From the NCBI GenBank assembly GCA_963681505.1, contig OY811989.1:5473335-5537334 (forward strand): a stretch of DNA of 64,000 nt, written 5' to 3'. Origin of the DNA: Eunapius fragilis. Lineage: Eukaryota; Porifera; Demospongiae; Spongillida; Spongillidae. Under the pieces are notes generated by a model. It saw only the letters and a program-made list of their open reading frames with translations. It searched no databases and was not told the DNA's origin. Of the stretch, positions 45,114 through 59,708 are shown piece after piece; the stretch's first letter is position 1; each line of letters opens with the position of its first letter. Position numbers and translations under genes: made by a program.

Positions 45114-48100
45114 GTGTGTTGTGTGTGTGTGTGTTTTGTGTGCTATAATTAGATTTGATACAATTGTTCAGTGTAAAGTATGTGACCTCTTTTCCTGCTC
45201 AAACCCTTTGGGATGAGCACAGACCTTTTTTAAATTTAGACATTCACTTGGCCTTATGTCCCTTACCCCCAGGTGCTAGCTACAGGGTTAAGTGCTCTCT
45301 ACTCTGACCTGCCCACGTCTGTGGAGATCTCTGTGGATGAGTGGCAGTCCCCACTACCCATCATAGAGTCCTCTGTACCCCAGCTGCGCAGGTTCATACA
45401 GTCACTGGACTTCTGCAATTCAGTGCTCCAGGTCAGCTAACATGGGAGGGTCTCTGTAAGCTAGTGGTGGTAATATGGGAGGGTCTCTATAAGCTAGTGG
45501 TGGTAACATGGGAGGGTCTCTATAAGGTGATGGTGGTAACATGGGAGGGTCTCTATAAGCTGGTGGTGGTAACATGGTAGGGTCTCTATATAAGCAGTGG
45601 TGGTAACATGGGAGGGTCTCTATAAGCTAGTTGTGATAAGCTCTCCCTTTCTCTCCCTCCCTCTCTCTCTTAAGGTTGCTCCAAAGGTTGTGCGTTGTAG
45701 TGTTCTGAGCCTTGTGAAGGATGGCTTCTTGGCACAAGTAGTGGGACCAGCACTCCTTCAGGTGGGCATGGGGACTAGAGGACGATGGTGGATATCTTAG
45801 TTGTTTTGTGGAATTGTGGTGTGGCTGACATGATACACCTTCCCTCCCCTCCCACATGGCACCCTCCCTCACATACACCTCCCCTCCCTCACATGGTACC
45901 CTCCCTCACATGGCACCCTCCCCTCACATGACACCCTCCCCTCACATACACCTTCCCTCCCCTCACATGGCACCCTCCCCTCACATGGTACACCTCCCCT
46001 CCCTACAGAACTCTGCAGAGAGTGCCACTTTTGCCACAGCATATCTCACCATCTTCCTCTCACACATAAGCAATCCACAACTCATGAGAACGTTTCTCTC
46101 GTACATTTGCCTGGAACAGTGTGATGGTAAGTCTGTGCTCAGGGCTCTTCTGGAGAACATTGGAAGCAGTGACCCCAAGGTGAGCCAACTGCCTGCTGTC
46201 AGCTGCACCAATGGCTGCTCTCCCCATTCCAGCTGTGCTGCGTTTCCTTGGAGCTGTTCTTCTCTGTTGTGGATCTTTGCTGTGAGGATGTGATGTTGCT
46301 ACTGGTATTGAAGTAGGTGTGGCCTGCCTTTATTGGGAGGGGGTGGGGCTAGTAGATGGTCGTAGTTGACCATTGCATGATCTGAATGCAATGTGTGTGT
46401 GTACAATTGTTGTTTTAGGTAATTCCACATATATATTTGCCACCCTTTTAGCATCATAGTCTAGTTCAGACATGCTATGTGCTCTCCCCATAGGAACATG
46501 CATACCCTATAGTGCACAGTTTTTTTTAATGCAAGGAATTAAAAATTTCATTTTCTTTGTGACCTCACTCATTTCGCTTTAGCATATCTTTAGCCTGTAA
46601 CATTCATGTCAGATCAGTTTGTACTTAAACATTGTAAATATAGAGTCAAACACAAAAATGATTCATTTTAATAACTTCTTAGCACATACCATGAATGGGT
46701 CATGAATTTGTATGACCTATCCAAATATATTAAAATGCAATTCTGACCAAACTTTTACCATAGTTAGCTAATCATAGCAGAAACATATTAACTAAACATC
46801 CTTCTTCTGGGCTGCATATTCGCCGAGCTGGGACAGCTCATAAAATGGTTGGTACAGCCATTTTTTCTTGCAAAAGTTTGTTTCCATGGGGCAGTTTAGG
46901 CAGCTAAACACTATCATTAATTTAGTGGTAACTTTGTTGTGACAGCATGGCTATCCCCTGCCACTTAAATGAGCCCCTCCCCTCTCCCCACACCCACCAC
47001 TGTATGAGCCCTCCTCCCCCTACCACTGTATGAGCCCTCCTCCCCACTCCACTGTATGAGCCCTCCTCCCCACACCACTGTATGAGCCCTCCTCCCCACT
47101 CCACTGTATGAGCCCTCCTCCCCACTCCACTGTATGAGCCCTCCTCCCCACACCACTGTATGAGCCCTCCTCCCCACTCCACTGTATGAGCCCTCCTCCC
47201 CACTCCACTGTATGAGCCCTCCTCCCCACACCACTGTATGAGCCCTCCTCCCCACTCCACTGTATGAGCCCTCCTCCCCACACCACTGTATGAGCCCTCC
47301 TCCCCACTCCACTGTATGAGCCCTCCTCCCCACACCACTGTATGAGCCCTCCTCCCCACTCCACTGTATGAGCCCTCCTCCCCACACCACTGTATGAGCC
47401 CTCCTCCCCACTCCACTGTATGAGCCCTCCTCCCCACACCACTGTATGAGCCCTCCTCCCCACACCACTGTATGAGCCCTCCTCCCCACACCACTGTATG
47501 TGCCCTCCTCCCCACTCCACTGTATGTGCCCTCCTCCCCACTCCACTGTATGTGCCCTCCTCCCCACACCACTGTATGAGCCTCCTCCCCACACCACATC
47601 ACTCCTCCCCATCCCCATCTTAGGTATCTGTTGACGGGTGCCCATGTGATGCCAAACCAGCTCAAGAGTATAGCCATTGCAGATGGGTACTGTCAGGCAG
47701 CCAGACAGTACCTTCAGCTCATCCCTGCTGCTTGTCTCAGTGCCGAGACAATGTACCTAGACACAGTCAAGCGCACCCAGTCACCTGATGACCACCGTAT
47801 GAGCAGTCCTCCCCCAGGCACTCCACAGGTCCCCTCCACCTCCTCCTCACCCACCCCCTCTCTCACCAGTGAGAGGTTGACCACTCCCTCCATCCCTACC
47901 ATCATTGGACCACCAGCCACCACGAACCCTTTTGACTTCCCAGCAGGGGGAAAACCACCTGCCCCCACGAACCCCTTTGACCTCCCAGCAGGGGGGAGGC
48001 AGCGTAGTGGTAGCAACAGCTCCTGCAGCAGTCACACCAGCCTCTCCAGCACCAACCCCACCATCTCACAGGCACGCATCAATGAGGCACAGAGACGTGT

Positions 48101-49530
48101 GTTTGAGCACATCCCACATGAGGTGGCCTACTTTGCTAACATGGAGGAGGCCCAGGTGGCCATTGAAAGCTGTGCTGACCGCTGTAAGTGTTGGTCTAGT
48201 AGCTACGACCGCTGTACCAGCTCGGCTTCTCTCGAGGCCGTTGTGGAGGGGGGACCTGAGGGGACGACAAGGGAGGGAGGCGGCCATGGTGGTGACCATG
48301 ACGACGGCACTGTGTTTCGCTCCAGGTCTTCCACTCTGTCGCATACGGGTCGGGTCCGTAATGGCAACAGGCTGTACCAGACATCTGATGACTCCCTTGG
48401 TGTGGACAGTGGAGGAACATTGGGGAGGACAGGGAGTTTCAGCAGGTCCTCTGGAGTGTCTCCTCACAGAACTAGAAAGTTAGCAGAGCTGAAGTTTGAT
48501 GAGGACAAAGCGGGTCCATTCCTCAAGGTCCTCTTTGGCAAGTTGGCAAACATGTTGACCCAACCTCCTGCGGTGAACCTGCTCCTCACCAAGCTGGTGT
48601 CTCGATTGGCACACTTCCCACAACCTCTGCTTCGCTCATTGCTGCTAAACCATCAGCTGGTCCTGGTCTCTGGAGTGCCTAACCTCTTTGCAGTAAGTGT
48701 CTGCAAACACACCAGAGTTATAAATGTTAACTACAGTCTTAGTGTACTGTTTGTAACAATGTATATCCAGGTCTGTGCGCATGCAACAATTTTTTTAAAC
48801 TCCTGTTGCTTCTATTGAACTGTTGAACTACAAACCGATGTGGTCGGGGCCAAAGGTTGTCTTCTCAGTATTGTATTAGATCCACGTACCCATGTACCCG
48901 ATCAATTGTTCTGAAGTGCTTGAAGGCAATGATTTGCACGATTTGCTTACGATGTGCTTACCGATGTGCTTACCGGGTCTTTGTCTGTTTGCTTAGGAGG
49001 TGTCTGTTTGTTCAGGAGTGTATGTTTTTGCTAAAGGATGTATGTTTTGCTGTCCGCAGGTTTTGCAGTCAATCAAAGTGAACATTGATGGCCTCTCTAG
49101 GTCAGAAGAAGGCCTTGAGGTGAGGCTGTGCAGGGCAAGAAAGACTATGGTTTACTGGGCCAAGGTTAGAAATGACCAGGTGGAGGAGTCCATAGGAGCC
49201 CAGATCGTAGCTGAAGCCAGGCAACTTCAGAAACAGGCGTCCTTGGCAACTGATATTGGTAACACTGCTGTGGAGGTGGGGCAGAAGGAGGGGCAGAAAA
49301 TCAAGACAGCAGCGGCTACAAGTGGTGATGAAAAGGGAACAGATATTATTTCATCTGCTGTTAGTCCCAAGCGGCACAAAGCTGGCAAAAAGAGAAAGGC
49401 TCCGACCAATTCGTTATTTGCTATGGTCATCTTCCAGGAGTTCCTACGAGAATTGGCAACCATTTCACAGCTGCATGCTTCTCTGTACCCTTGTCTGCAT
49501 GTTTTCAGATCTGAGCAGTTTGACGTTTGA
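44315..49530 (+). CDS. FHIP1: FHIP1, FTS-Hook-FHIP complex subunit
   Basis: Seven exons: 44315-45070, 45273-45431, 45675-45761, 46009-46179, 46233-46312, 47624-48692, 49060-49530; in phase, 930 residues. Matches to human FHIP1A/FHIP1B (FAM160A) include SLDFCNSVLQVAPKVVR, DGFLAQVVGPALLQ, EDVMLLLVLKYLLTGAHV, PFLKVLFGKLANMLTQPP, LTKLVSRLAHFPQPLLRSLL and the C-terminal MVIFQEFLRELATISQLHA. These proteins join FTS and Hook to link endosomes and other cargo to dynein. The middle part of exon 6 is Ser/Pro-rich and variable, as in the family. The start at 44315 (MDKKSYTSLNPF) was chosen because the frame upstream has no ATG. Intron 5 is swollen by a 26-bp minisatellite. Confidence 0.93.
45438..45640. 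repeat. About 33-bp minisatellite after FHIP1 exon 2
   Basis: Five or six copies of catgggagggtctctataag plus ctagtggtggtaa fill intron 2. The first copy overlaps the intron start. Confidence 0.92.
45855..46000. repeat. Repeat of cacatggcaccctcccct before FHIP1 exon 4
   Basis: Irregular units of cctcacatggcaccctcccc run up to the acceptor at 46008. Confidence 0.85.
46970..47600. repeat. 26-bp minisatellite in FHIP1 intron 5
   Basis: About 23 copies of gtatgagccctcctccccac plus [t/a]ccact. The last base pair of the unit alternates between act and aca forms, so two subtypes are interspersed. It ends close to the acceptor of exon 6. Long minus-strand frames (YSGVGRRAHTVEW-type) come only from the repeat. 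Confidence 0.96.
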
Positions 49531-49539
49531 TTTTGTTGT

Positions 49540-49604
<65 letters not shown>
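49540..49604. repeat. GT dinucleotide repeat just after FHIP1
   Basis: About 30 gt units beginning ten bases after the FHIP1 stop codon, so probably within its 3' untranslated region. Confidence 0.95.
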
Positions 49605-49605
<1 letters not shown>

Positions 49606-50061
49606 CATGTGTGTTCTTTTTCAAAAAGTATTAGGGTGACGGGTTCTATACTTGGTTCTATCAGATCACTTTAAAATCATAACTGGTCTGGGCCATTTGC
49701 AGCTAGCTACCTTTTATTAAAGGCACCGATAGTCAGCGGCGATACGTATACTTCCGTGTGGCAGAAACAACAAGAGTAAAATATGCTGGTAGTATTGCAG
49801 ACTTGTTTACGCAACGCCAATACTTGAACGACATAACTGCGTCTGCTTCCCCTTGTTCAAATTTAGTTTAGGCTAAAAATTAAATGGTTTCTTTTTTTTT
49901 CAATTAATGAAATGAAATCATCGTAAGGTAGGTGGAGCTGACCCACATAGGGTATAATGCAACGTAGGCTACGTAGCTAAGATTCATATCAAATCCTATA
50001 AGGCTCTCCAGGGGCGAACTAAGAACGCGTTCGCAAGTGTCGGAACGAAAAATAAAACAGA

Positions 50062-54870
<4,809 letters not shown>

Positions 54871-55145
54871 CCCTCTCACAATCCATGTGTGCAATATTTG
54901 TCCTAACTGTTTGTGTGTAGTGTGCGCATTTGTATGTGTGCATGTGTAGAATTTGTACTTAACAGTTAGCGGCCATTATCTGAACCTTATGTCATTAAGA
55001 CAAACACACACATTGGTGATAAAATGGAAGGACCTGTGCACACACCTAACGTTTGCTACCCACATCACTTCTGCAATCATCGAATGGCATACTTGCAGCA
55101 AAGAATGCCTGTGGAAAAGACAGTAAGGTAAAAAAATAAGATGAT
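54871..55145. other. Short region between Tec A stop and the 28-bp repeat
   Basis: Probably the Tec A 3' untranslated region. No further feature seen. Confidence 0.5.
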
Positions 55146-55149
55146 TCAG

Positions 55150-55690
55150 CCACAAAATGCATACCCCAAGTCCCTGTATAACCTATGCATACCCCAAGTC
55201 CCTGTATAACCTATGCGTACCCCAAGTCCCTGTATACCCTATGCATACCCCAAGTCCCTGTATAACCTATGCATACCCCAAGTCCCTGTATACCCTATGC
55301 ATACCCCAAGTCCCTGTATAACCTATGCATACCCCAAGTCTCTGTATAACCTATGCATACCCCAAGTCCCTGTATACCCTATGCATACCCCAAGTCCCTG
55401 TATAACCTATGCATACCCCAAGTCCCTGTATACCCTATGCATACCCCAAGTCCCTGTATAACCTATGCATACCCCAAGTCCCTGTATAACCTATGCATAC
55501 CCCAAGTCCCTGTATACCCTATGCATACCCCAAGTCCCTGTATAACCTATGCGTACCCCAAGTCCCTGTATAACCTATGCATACCCCAAGTCCCTGTATA
55601 ACCTATGCGTACCCCAAGTCCCTGTATAACCTATGCATACCCCAAGTCCCTGTATACCCTATGCATACCCCAAGTCCCTGTATACCTGAT
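55150..55690. repeat. 28-bp minisatellite between Tec A and arfaptin
   Basis: About nineteen copies of ataccccaagtccctgtata plus [ac]cctatgc. Subtypes ending aaccta and acccta alternate irregularly. It lies between the convergent ends of Tec A and arfaptin and is not translated in either. Confidence 0.96.
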
Positions 55691-55694
55691 GGAT

Positions 55695-55790
55695 GCCCAA
55701 GTCCAGCTCCCCCTATATCAGCCCCAGCTCCCCCTATATCAGTCCCAGCTCCCCCTATATCAGCCCCAGCTCCCCCTAGCTTTCCCTTCC
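55695..55790. repeat. 20-bp repeat next to the arfaptin 3' end
   Basis: Four units of ccagctccccctatatcagc-type sequence directly after the 28-bp array. Confidence 0.88.
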
Positions 55791-55825
55791 CTCTATATTC
55801 CTGACCTCTGAAGTGAGGGTTCATT

Positions 55826-57658
55826 TCAATTGTGAGCACCAGGTAGCTGTTCCAGCCATGAAGGAGATTCCCTGGCATGGAAGGACGTCTGCTTTGCCCT
55901 GAAGTCTGTAAGTACAGCTTCCAAGGCAGTATGGCTTCCATCGTAGTATGCGGCAAAGGCCTTTAGCAGGAGTGCCATCTGATTATGCACCACCTTCAGC
56001 TGGAGAACATACAAAGAAGGTGAAATTTTAGTTACATCCTCCTGTGCGTACTAGGTGATTGGCTAGTTTGTAGAAGAGTGAGGGTGTTCTAACTAGGAGT
56101 GGAGTGGTGTGGGAGGGGTGTTAGAACACCACTCCACTCCTAGTTAGAACGTGCACCTCTCCCACATCACTCCACTCCATAGGAGTAGTGTGGGAGAGGT
56201 GTTCTAACTAGGAGTGGTATGGGAGGGGTATTCTAACTAGGAGTGGTATGGGAGGGGTGTTCTAACTAGGAGTGGTATGGGAGGGGTGTTCTAACTAGGA
56301 GTGGTATGGGAGGGGTGTTCCATTACTTGTATGTTCCTCACACACCCAAACACACCTCTCCTCTCCCACACCACTCCACTCCTAGTTAGAACACCCTCCC
56401 ATATCACTCCATTCCTAGTTAGAACACCCTCCCATACCACTCCTAGTTAGAACACCCTCCCATACCACTCCTAGTTAGAACACCCTCCCATACCACTCCA
56501 TTCCTAGTTAGAACACCCTCCCATATCACTCCATTCCTAGTTAGAACACCCTCCCATATCACTCCATTCCTAGTTAGAACACCCTCCCATACCACTCCTA
56601 GTTAGAACACCCTCCCATATCACTCCATTCCTAGTTAGAACACCCTCCCATATCACTCCTAGTTAGAACACCCTCCCACACCACTCCACTCCTAGTTAGA
56701 ACACCCTTCCATACCAATCCTAGTTAGAACACCTCTCCCACACCACACTACTCACTAGTTAGAACATCCCACCCACCCACACTAACCCCTAGTTAGAGAA
56801 TACCCCTAGTTAGAACACTTCCTCTTTACACAATGACATCACACACACCTTATTCTCATCCAGCAGTTTCAGCTTGATGTCCAGGTCATGTCTAAGCTGC
56901 TCAAACCTACTCTTGTACTTCTCAAATTCCGCAGTGGCCAGCTCAACACGGGGGGCAATGGCAGGATTAGTCTGTACCTGCTTGGTCAGTGCCTCTAGTT
57001 CTGCCCTGTACGCATCATAATTCAGGCGGGCCGCTTCATAAAGCTTCACAGTTTGAAGGGTGTCCTCCATGGTTTTGGAACACATCGTATGAAAGCTAGA
57101 AAGAAAGTGCTTTATAGCAAGGAGGAGCCCTTCCCCGCTGCGCGCCAAAGACTTCTGGGCGTCGGAGTTGCTGCTGAACTCGTTGTGAAGTTCAGTGGTG
57201 CGCACGCTAAGAAACGCAAACTGCTCTGCCAACGCTTTCTGTATTTCTACGACCTGAGTGAAGTGAGTTTTAAATTGAGTAGCCAGGCCTATCAGGTGGG
57301 AGTACTTTCGCTGAGTATCACGAAGAGACTCTATTCTCGTCTCCAGCGAAGAGTCCACGGTCCGTGTACCGTTGCCCAACTTCTCGGACACTAACTGCTT
57401 CGTAATTTTGAGTTGATGCGAAGTCCATTCCTTGAAGCCTCCGCGTGACAAAACCCGGGGTCTGCCGTGCAGTTCCGTGCCTTCAATTTGGACCACATCT
57501 GCTTGCCCTTCAGGCTGCTGTGGTGGTGTATCACCGTCGAATTTTAGCAGGGGTCTTTGGCCCCTACTGGCATCCTCCGAACCTTCTAGGTCCACCGCTT
57601 GCAGGTAAGCGTTGGTACCCGTACTCTCAATCCTATCATCGAGAGCGCTCTCCGCCAT
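55826..57658 (-). CDS. ARFIP: Arfaptin (ARFIP), BAR-domain Arf/Arl/Rac effector
   Basis: Two minus-strand exons, 56849-57658 and 55826-55999, in phase, 327 residues. The first 90 or so residues are acidic and poorly conserved. The arfaptin-homology BAR domain follows: QLVSEKLGNGTRTVDSSLET, RKYSHLIGLA, KTMEDTLQTVKLYEAARLNY, DAYRAELEAL, FEQLRHDLDIKLKLLDENK, then in exon 2 HNQMALLLKAFAAYYDGSH and the C-terminal ESPSWLEQL. The crescent BAR dimer binds Arl1/Arf and curved trans-Golgi membrane. The start MAESALDD was chosen; an in-frame ATG 25 codons upstream is less likely. It sits antisense between two Tec genes. Its single intron holds an inverted minisatellite. Confidence 0.94.
56085..56800. 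repeat. Inverted (head-to-head) minisatellite in the arfaptin intron
   Basis: A unit of about 29-31 bp, ctaactaggagtggtatggg plus aggggtgtt, runs in one orientation from about 56085 to 56330 (with one flipped stretch near 56125-56190) and in the reverse-complement orientation, tcctagttagaacaccctcc plus catacca, from about 56350 to 56800. The whole is a large imperfect inverted repeat able to fold into a long hairpin. Confidence 0.94.
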
Positions 57659-57854
57659 TACATGTATCTTACTACTCCTCCCACTTGTTGCAAATCTTAT
57701 AACCTCAGAGCACGCGCAGTTGTATGACGTCACGTAAAACGTACGTCGGCATTAACGGACCGAGCGCTAAATGCAACTTATAAACACACATACTGGAATG
57801 TATAGGCTAAGGGAGAGAGACCTGTATATGCATACTAAAACCAACTACACTGAC

Positions 57855-57857
<3 letters not shown>

Positions 57858-57902
<45 letters not shown>

Positions 57903-57980
57903 GTGCCCAGGCCATGATGGTAGCGATGCATCTGCGAGCTGATCTGTACAGAGCCCCCCCCCCCCCCCCCCCCCCCCCCC
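57858..57980. repeat. Poly-A run (about 42) and poly-C run (about 28)
   Basis: Homopolymers at 57858-57899 and 57954-57981. They have no clear source element and are also places where assembly length is unreliable. Confidence 0.9.
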
Positions 57981-57985
57981 CATTT

Positions 57986-58160
57986 CTATAAGAGAGGTTG
58001 CAGTGCCATCCCGGGATGAGCGGCGGCCATGTTTTATGGTGTCTCCAGTTCTGTTACAGAATGTTTCCAATCTGTAACAGATTATTTACAACTTGTAACA
58101 ACTGGGGACACCAAAAAACATGGCCGCCGCTCTTCCCGGGATGACACTGTAACTCTATAG
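57986..58160. mobile_element. Palindromic MITE, about 175 bp
   Basis: Inverted repeats of about 70 bp. The left arm holds agtgccatcccgggatgagc and ggcggccatgttttatggtg; the right arm holds the complements, caccaaaaaacatggccgcc and cttcccgggatgacactgta. The outer tips are ctataagag and ctctatag. No coding capacity. Target duplication not resolved. Confidence 0.82.
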
Positions 58161-58329
58161 AGTTATACTGTGTTGATGTGAGTGCCGACCCTTTATAGAT
58201 TTCCAGCGAAAGGAGGCAGGTCATTCTGGGCAAGTGCGTTTTTTTTTTGGGGGTGGGTCTAATTAAAGTGCAAAATATCTTTTGAACAAATTATAGCCCG
58301 GTCACGTGCCTTCCATGCCACAATTCAGC

Positions 58330-58416
<87 letters not shown>
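58330..58416. repeat. CT/CA dinucleotide repeat
   Basis: A ct run followed by a ca run, interrupted at 58417 by the TA-flanked transposon and resumed after it at 59258. Confidence 0.95.
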
Positions 58417-58417
<1 letters not shown>

Positions 58418-58419
<2 letters not shown>

Positions 58420-59255
58420 CTCGTACCCAGACCACACTTGCAGCTGCGGATGGATTACATACCGCTACGCGATGCAGGTGCTTCGTGACGTCACGATAAT
58501 TACATTCCAAATGGTAATAGTATTTCATTATTTATTTGAGCAGTTAATAGTACGATGGCGGTGTCAAACCTGGAGCTCGACAATGCGATAATTCAGGCGT
58601 CTCAACAGATGGGCTATGCGACGATTCGTCCAGACCAGAGCTATTAAAAGCTTCATGGAAGGGCATGATGTTTTTATTAGCTTGCCGACGTGGACTGGAA
58701 AGTCGTTATGCTTCTCTGTGCTACCCTACACGTTCGATTACCTCAGTCTACAAACGCGTTGGTAGTATCGTGGTGGTCGTTTCACCCTTGATTGCAAGTA
58801 TTGGGCTATTCCATGTAATGCGCAGACGATTCCATTTAATGCGCAGACAAGGGAGAACTTTCCTTTCTAATGCTCTCCAATTTTTCTTGCAGTGCCAAGT
58901 ACTTCTTGATCGAGTCAAAGCACCTTGTACACAAATATCCTGATTCATACTCTCTTCCAGATTCCTTTTTTTTTAGTTGTCTCGATCGCTAAACTCATTA
59001 AAACCGCTCTGCTCTCCTATGCCTGCTTTCTAAAACGGGAGCATCGCACAACTTACATCTATTCATTTTGTGGCTACAAACTTATTGACCTATGACACCG
59101 TTAATGAGTGTTGCCGCGACACTTACACCCAATGACGTCACTACTGTTACGAACGTGCCTAATAGAACAATTTTGTTAGGCAGTTTCTCAGACCACTTCT
59201 CGCGTAGCGGTGATGTAATCCATCCGCAGCTGCGAGTGTGGTCTGGGTACGAGAC
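58418..59255. mobile_element. Inverted-repeat DNA element carrying a RecQ-helicase fragment
   Basis: 838 bp with inverted repeats of about 57 bp: tips GTCTCGTACCCAGACCACAC and GTGTGGTCTGGGTACGAGAC, inner parts with gatggattacat and accgctacgcga. TA stands at both ends (58416-58417, 59256-59257) and the CA repeat continues on either side. Inside, from 58555, lies a decayed RecQ-type helicase beginning: MGYATIRPDQ, then one base out of frame AIKSFMEGHDVFISLPTWTG and KSLCFSVLPYTFDYL, then SIVVVVSPLIA. The Walker A Gly-Thr-Gly-Lys-Ser reads WTGKS. It is a non-autonomous element with a captured or ancestral helicase piece. The superfamily is not settled. Confidence 0.85.
58555..58800 (+). pseudogene. 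RecQ-like helicase N-terminal fragment inside the element
   Basis: Motif 0 (RPDQ, which contacts adenine in RecQ helicases), motif I (SLPTWTGKSLCF, with Trp in place of the usual Gly) and motif Ia (VVVVSPLIA) are readable in order, with one shift of frame after RPDQ and another before SIVVVV. The rest of the helicase is missing. RecQ-like genes are strongly multiplied in sponges and cnidarians, probably as passengers of transposons; that link is inference. Confidence 0.82.
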
Positions 59256-59265
59256 TACACACACA

Positions 59266-59305
<40 letters not shown>

Positions 59306-59708
59306 CACACTTTGTCATGTGAGAGTAACGTTACTGTAAGCTACACACGCTCCCGACGCATGCACTACCTCTTGGCTACGAGAGCTTGTGCAACCCTTGA
59401 CGTGGTGCAGAGGGTCGGGAGGGATTGTTTCCATTCTGTTAGATACGTGCATGGTGCCAAATGTACAATAGGACACACGTGATGATAATTACCTTGAAAG
59501 CAGGTTCTTTATTCCCTCCCCGGACTTCGTGAGAATTAGCTGGTCCCGGCAGGCCGGGGGCCCGAGGGTAGGTGGAGTAGGCTTTGTTTTGAAATTAAGT
59601 TCGCACGTGATGCAATGCGGGGGTGTGGCACAGCACATCCGATATTCGTGTGTTACGTTCACAGCGATTTATCCCATTATCGAAAACATAAAGTTGAAAT
59701 TCTGACAA

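Noticed and set aside
46922-47677. A 251-residue minus-strand frame with GGGLIQWCGEEGSYSGV repeats
   Set aside because: It is the 26-bp minisatellite in FHIP1 intron 5 read through; three overlapping frames are equally open, as expected for a repeat not divisible by three.
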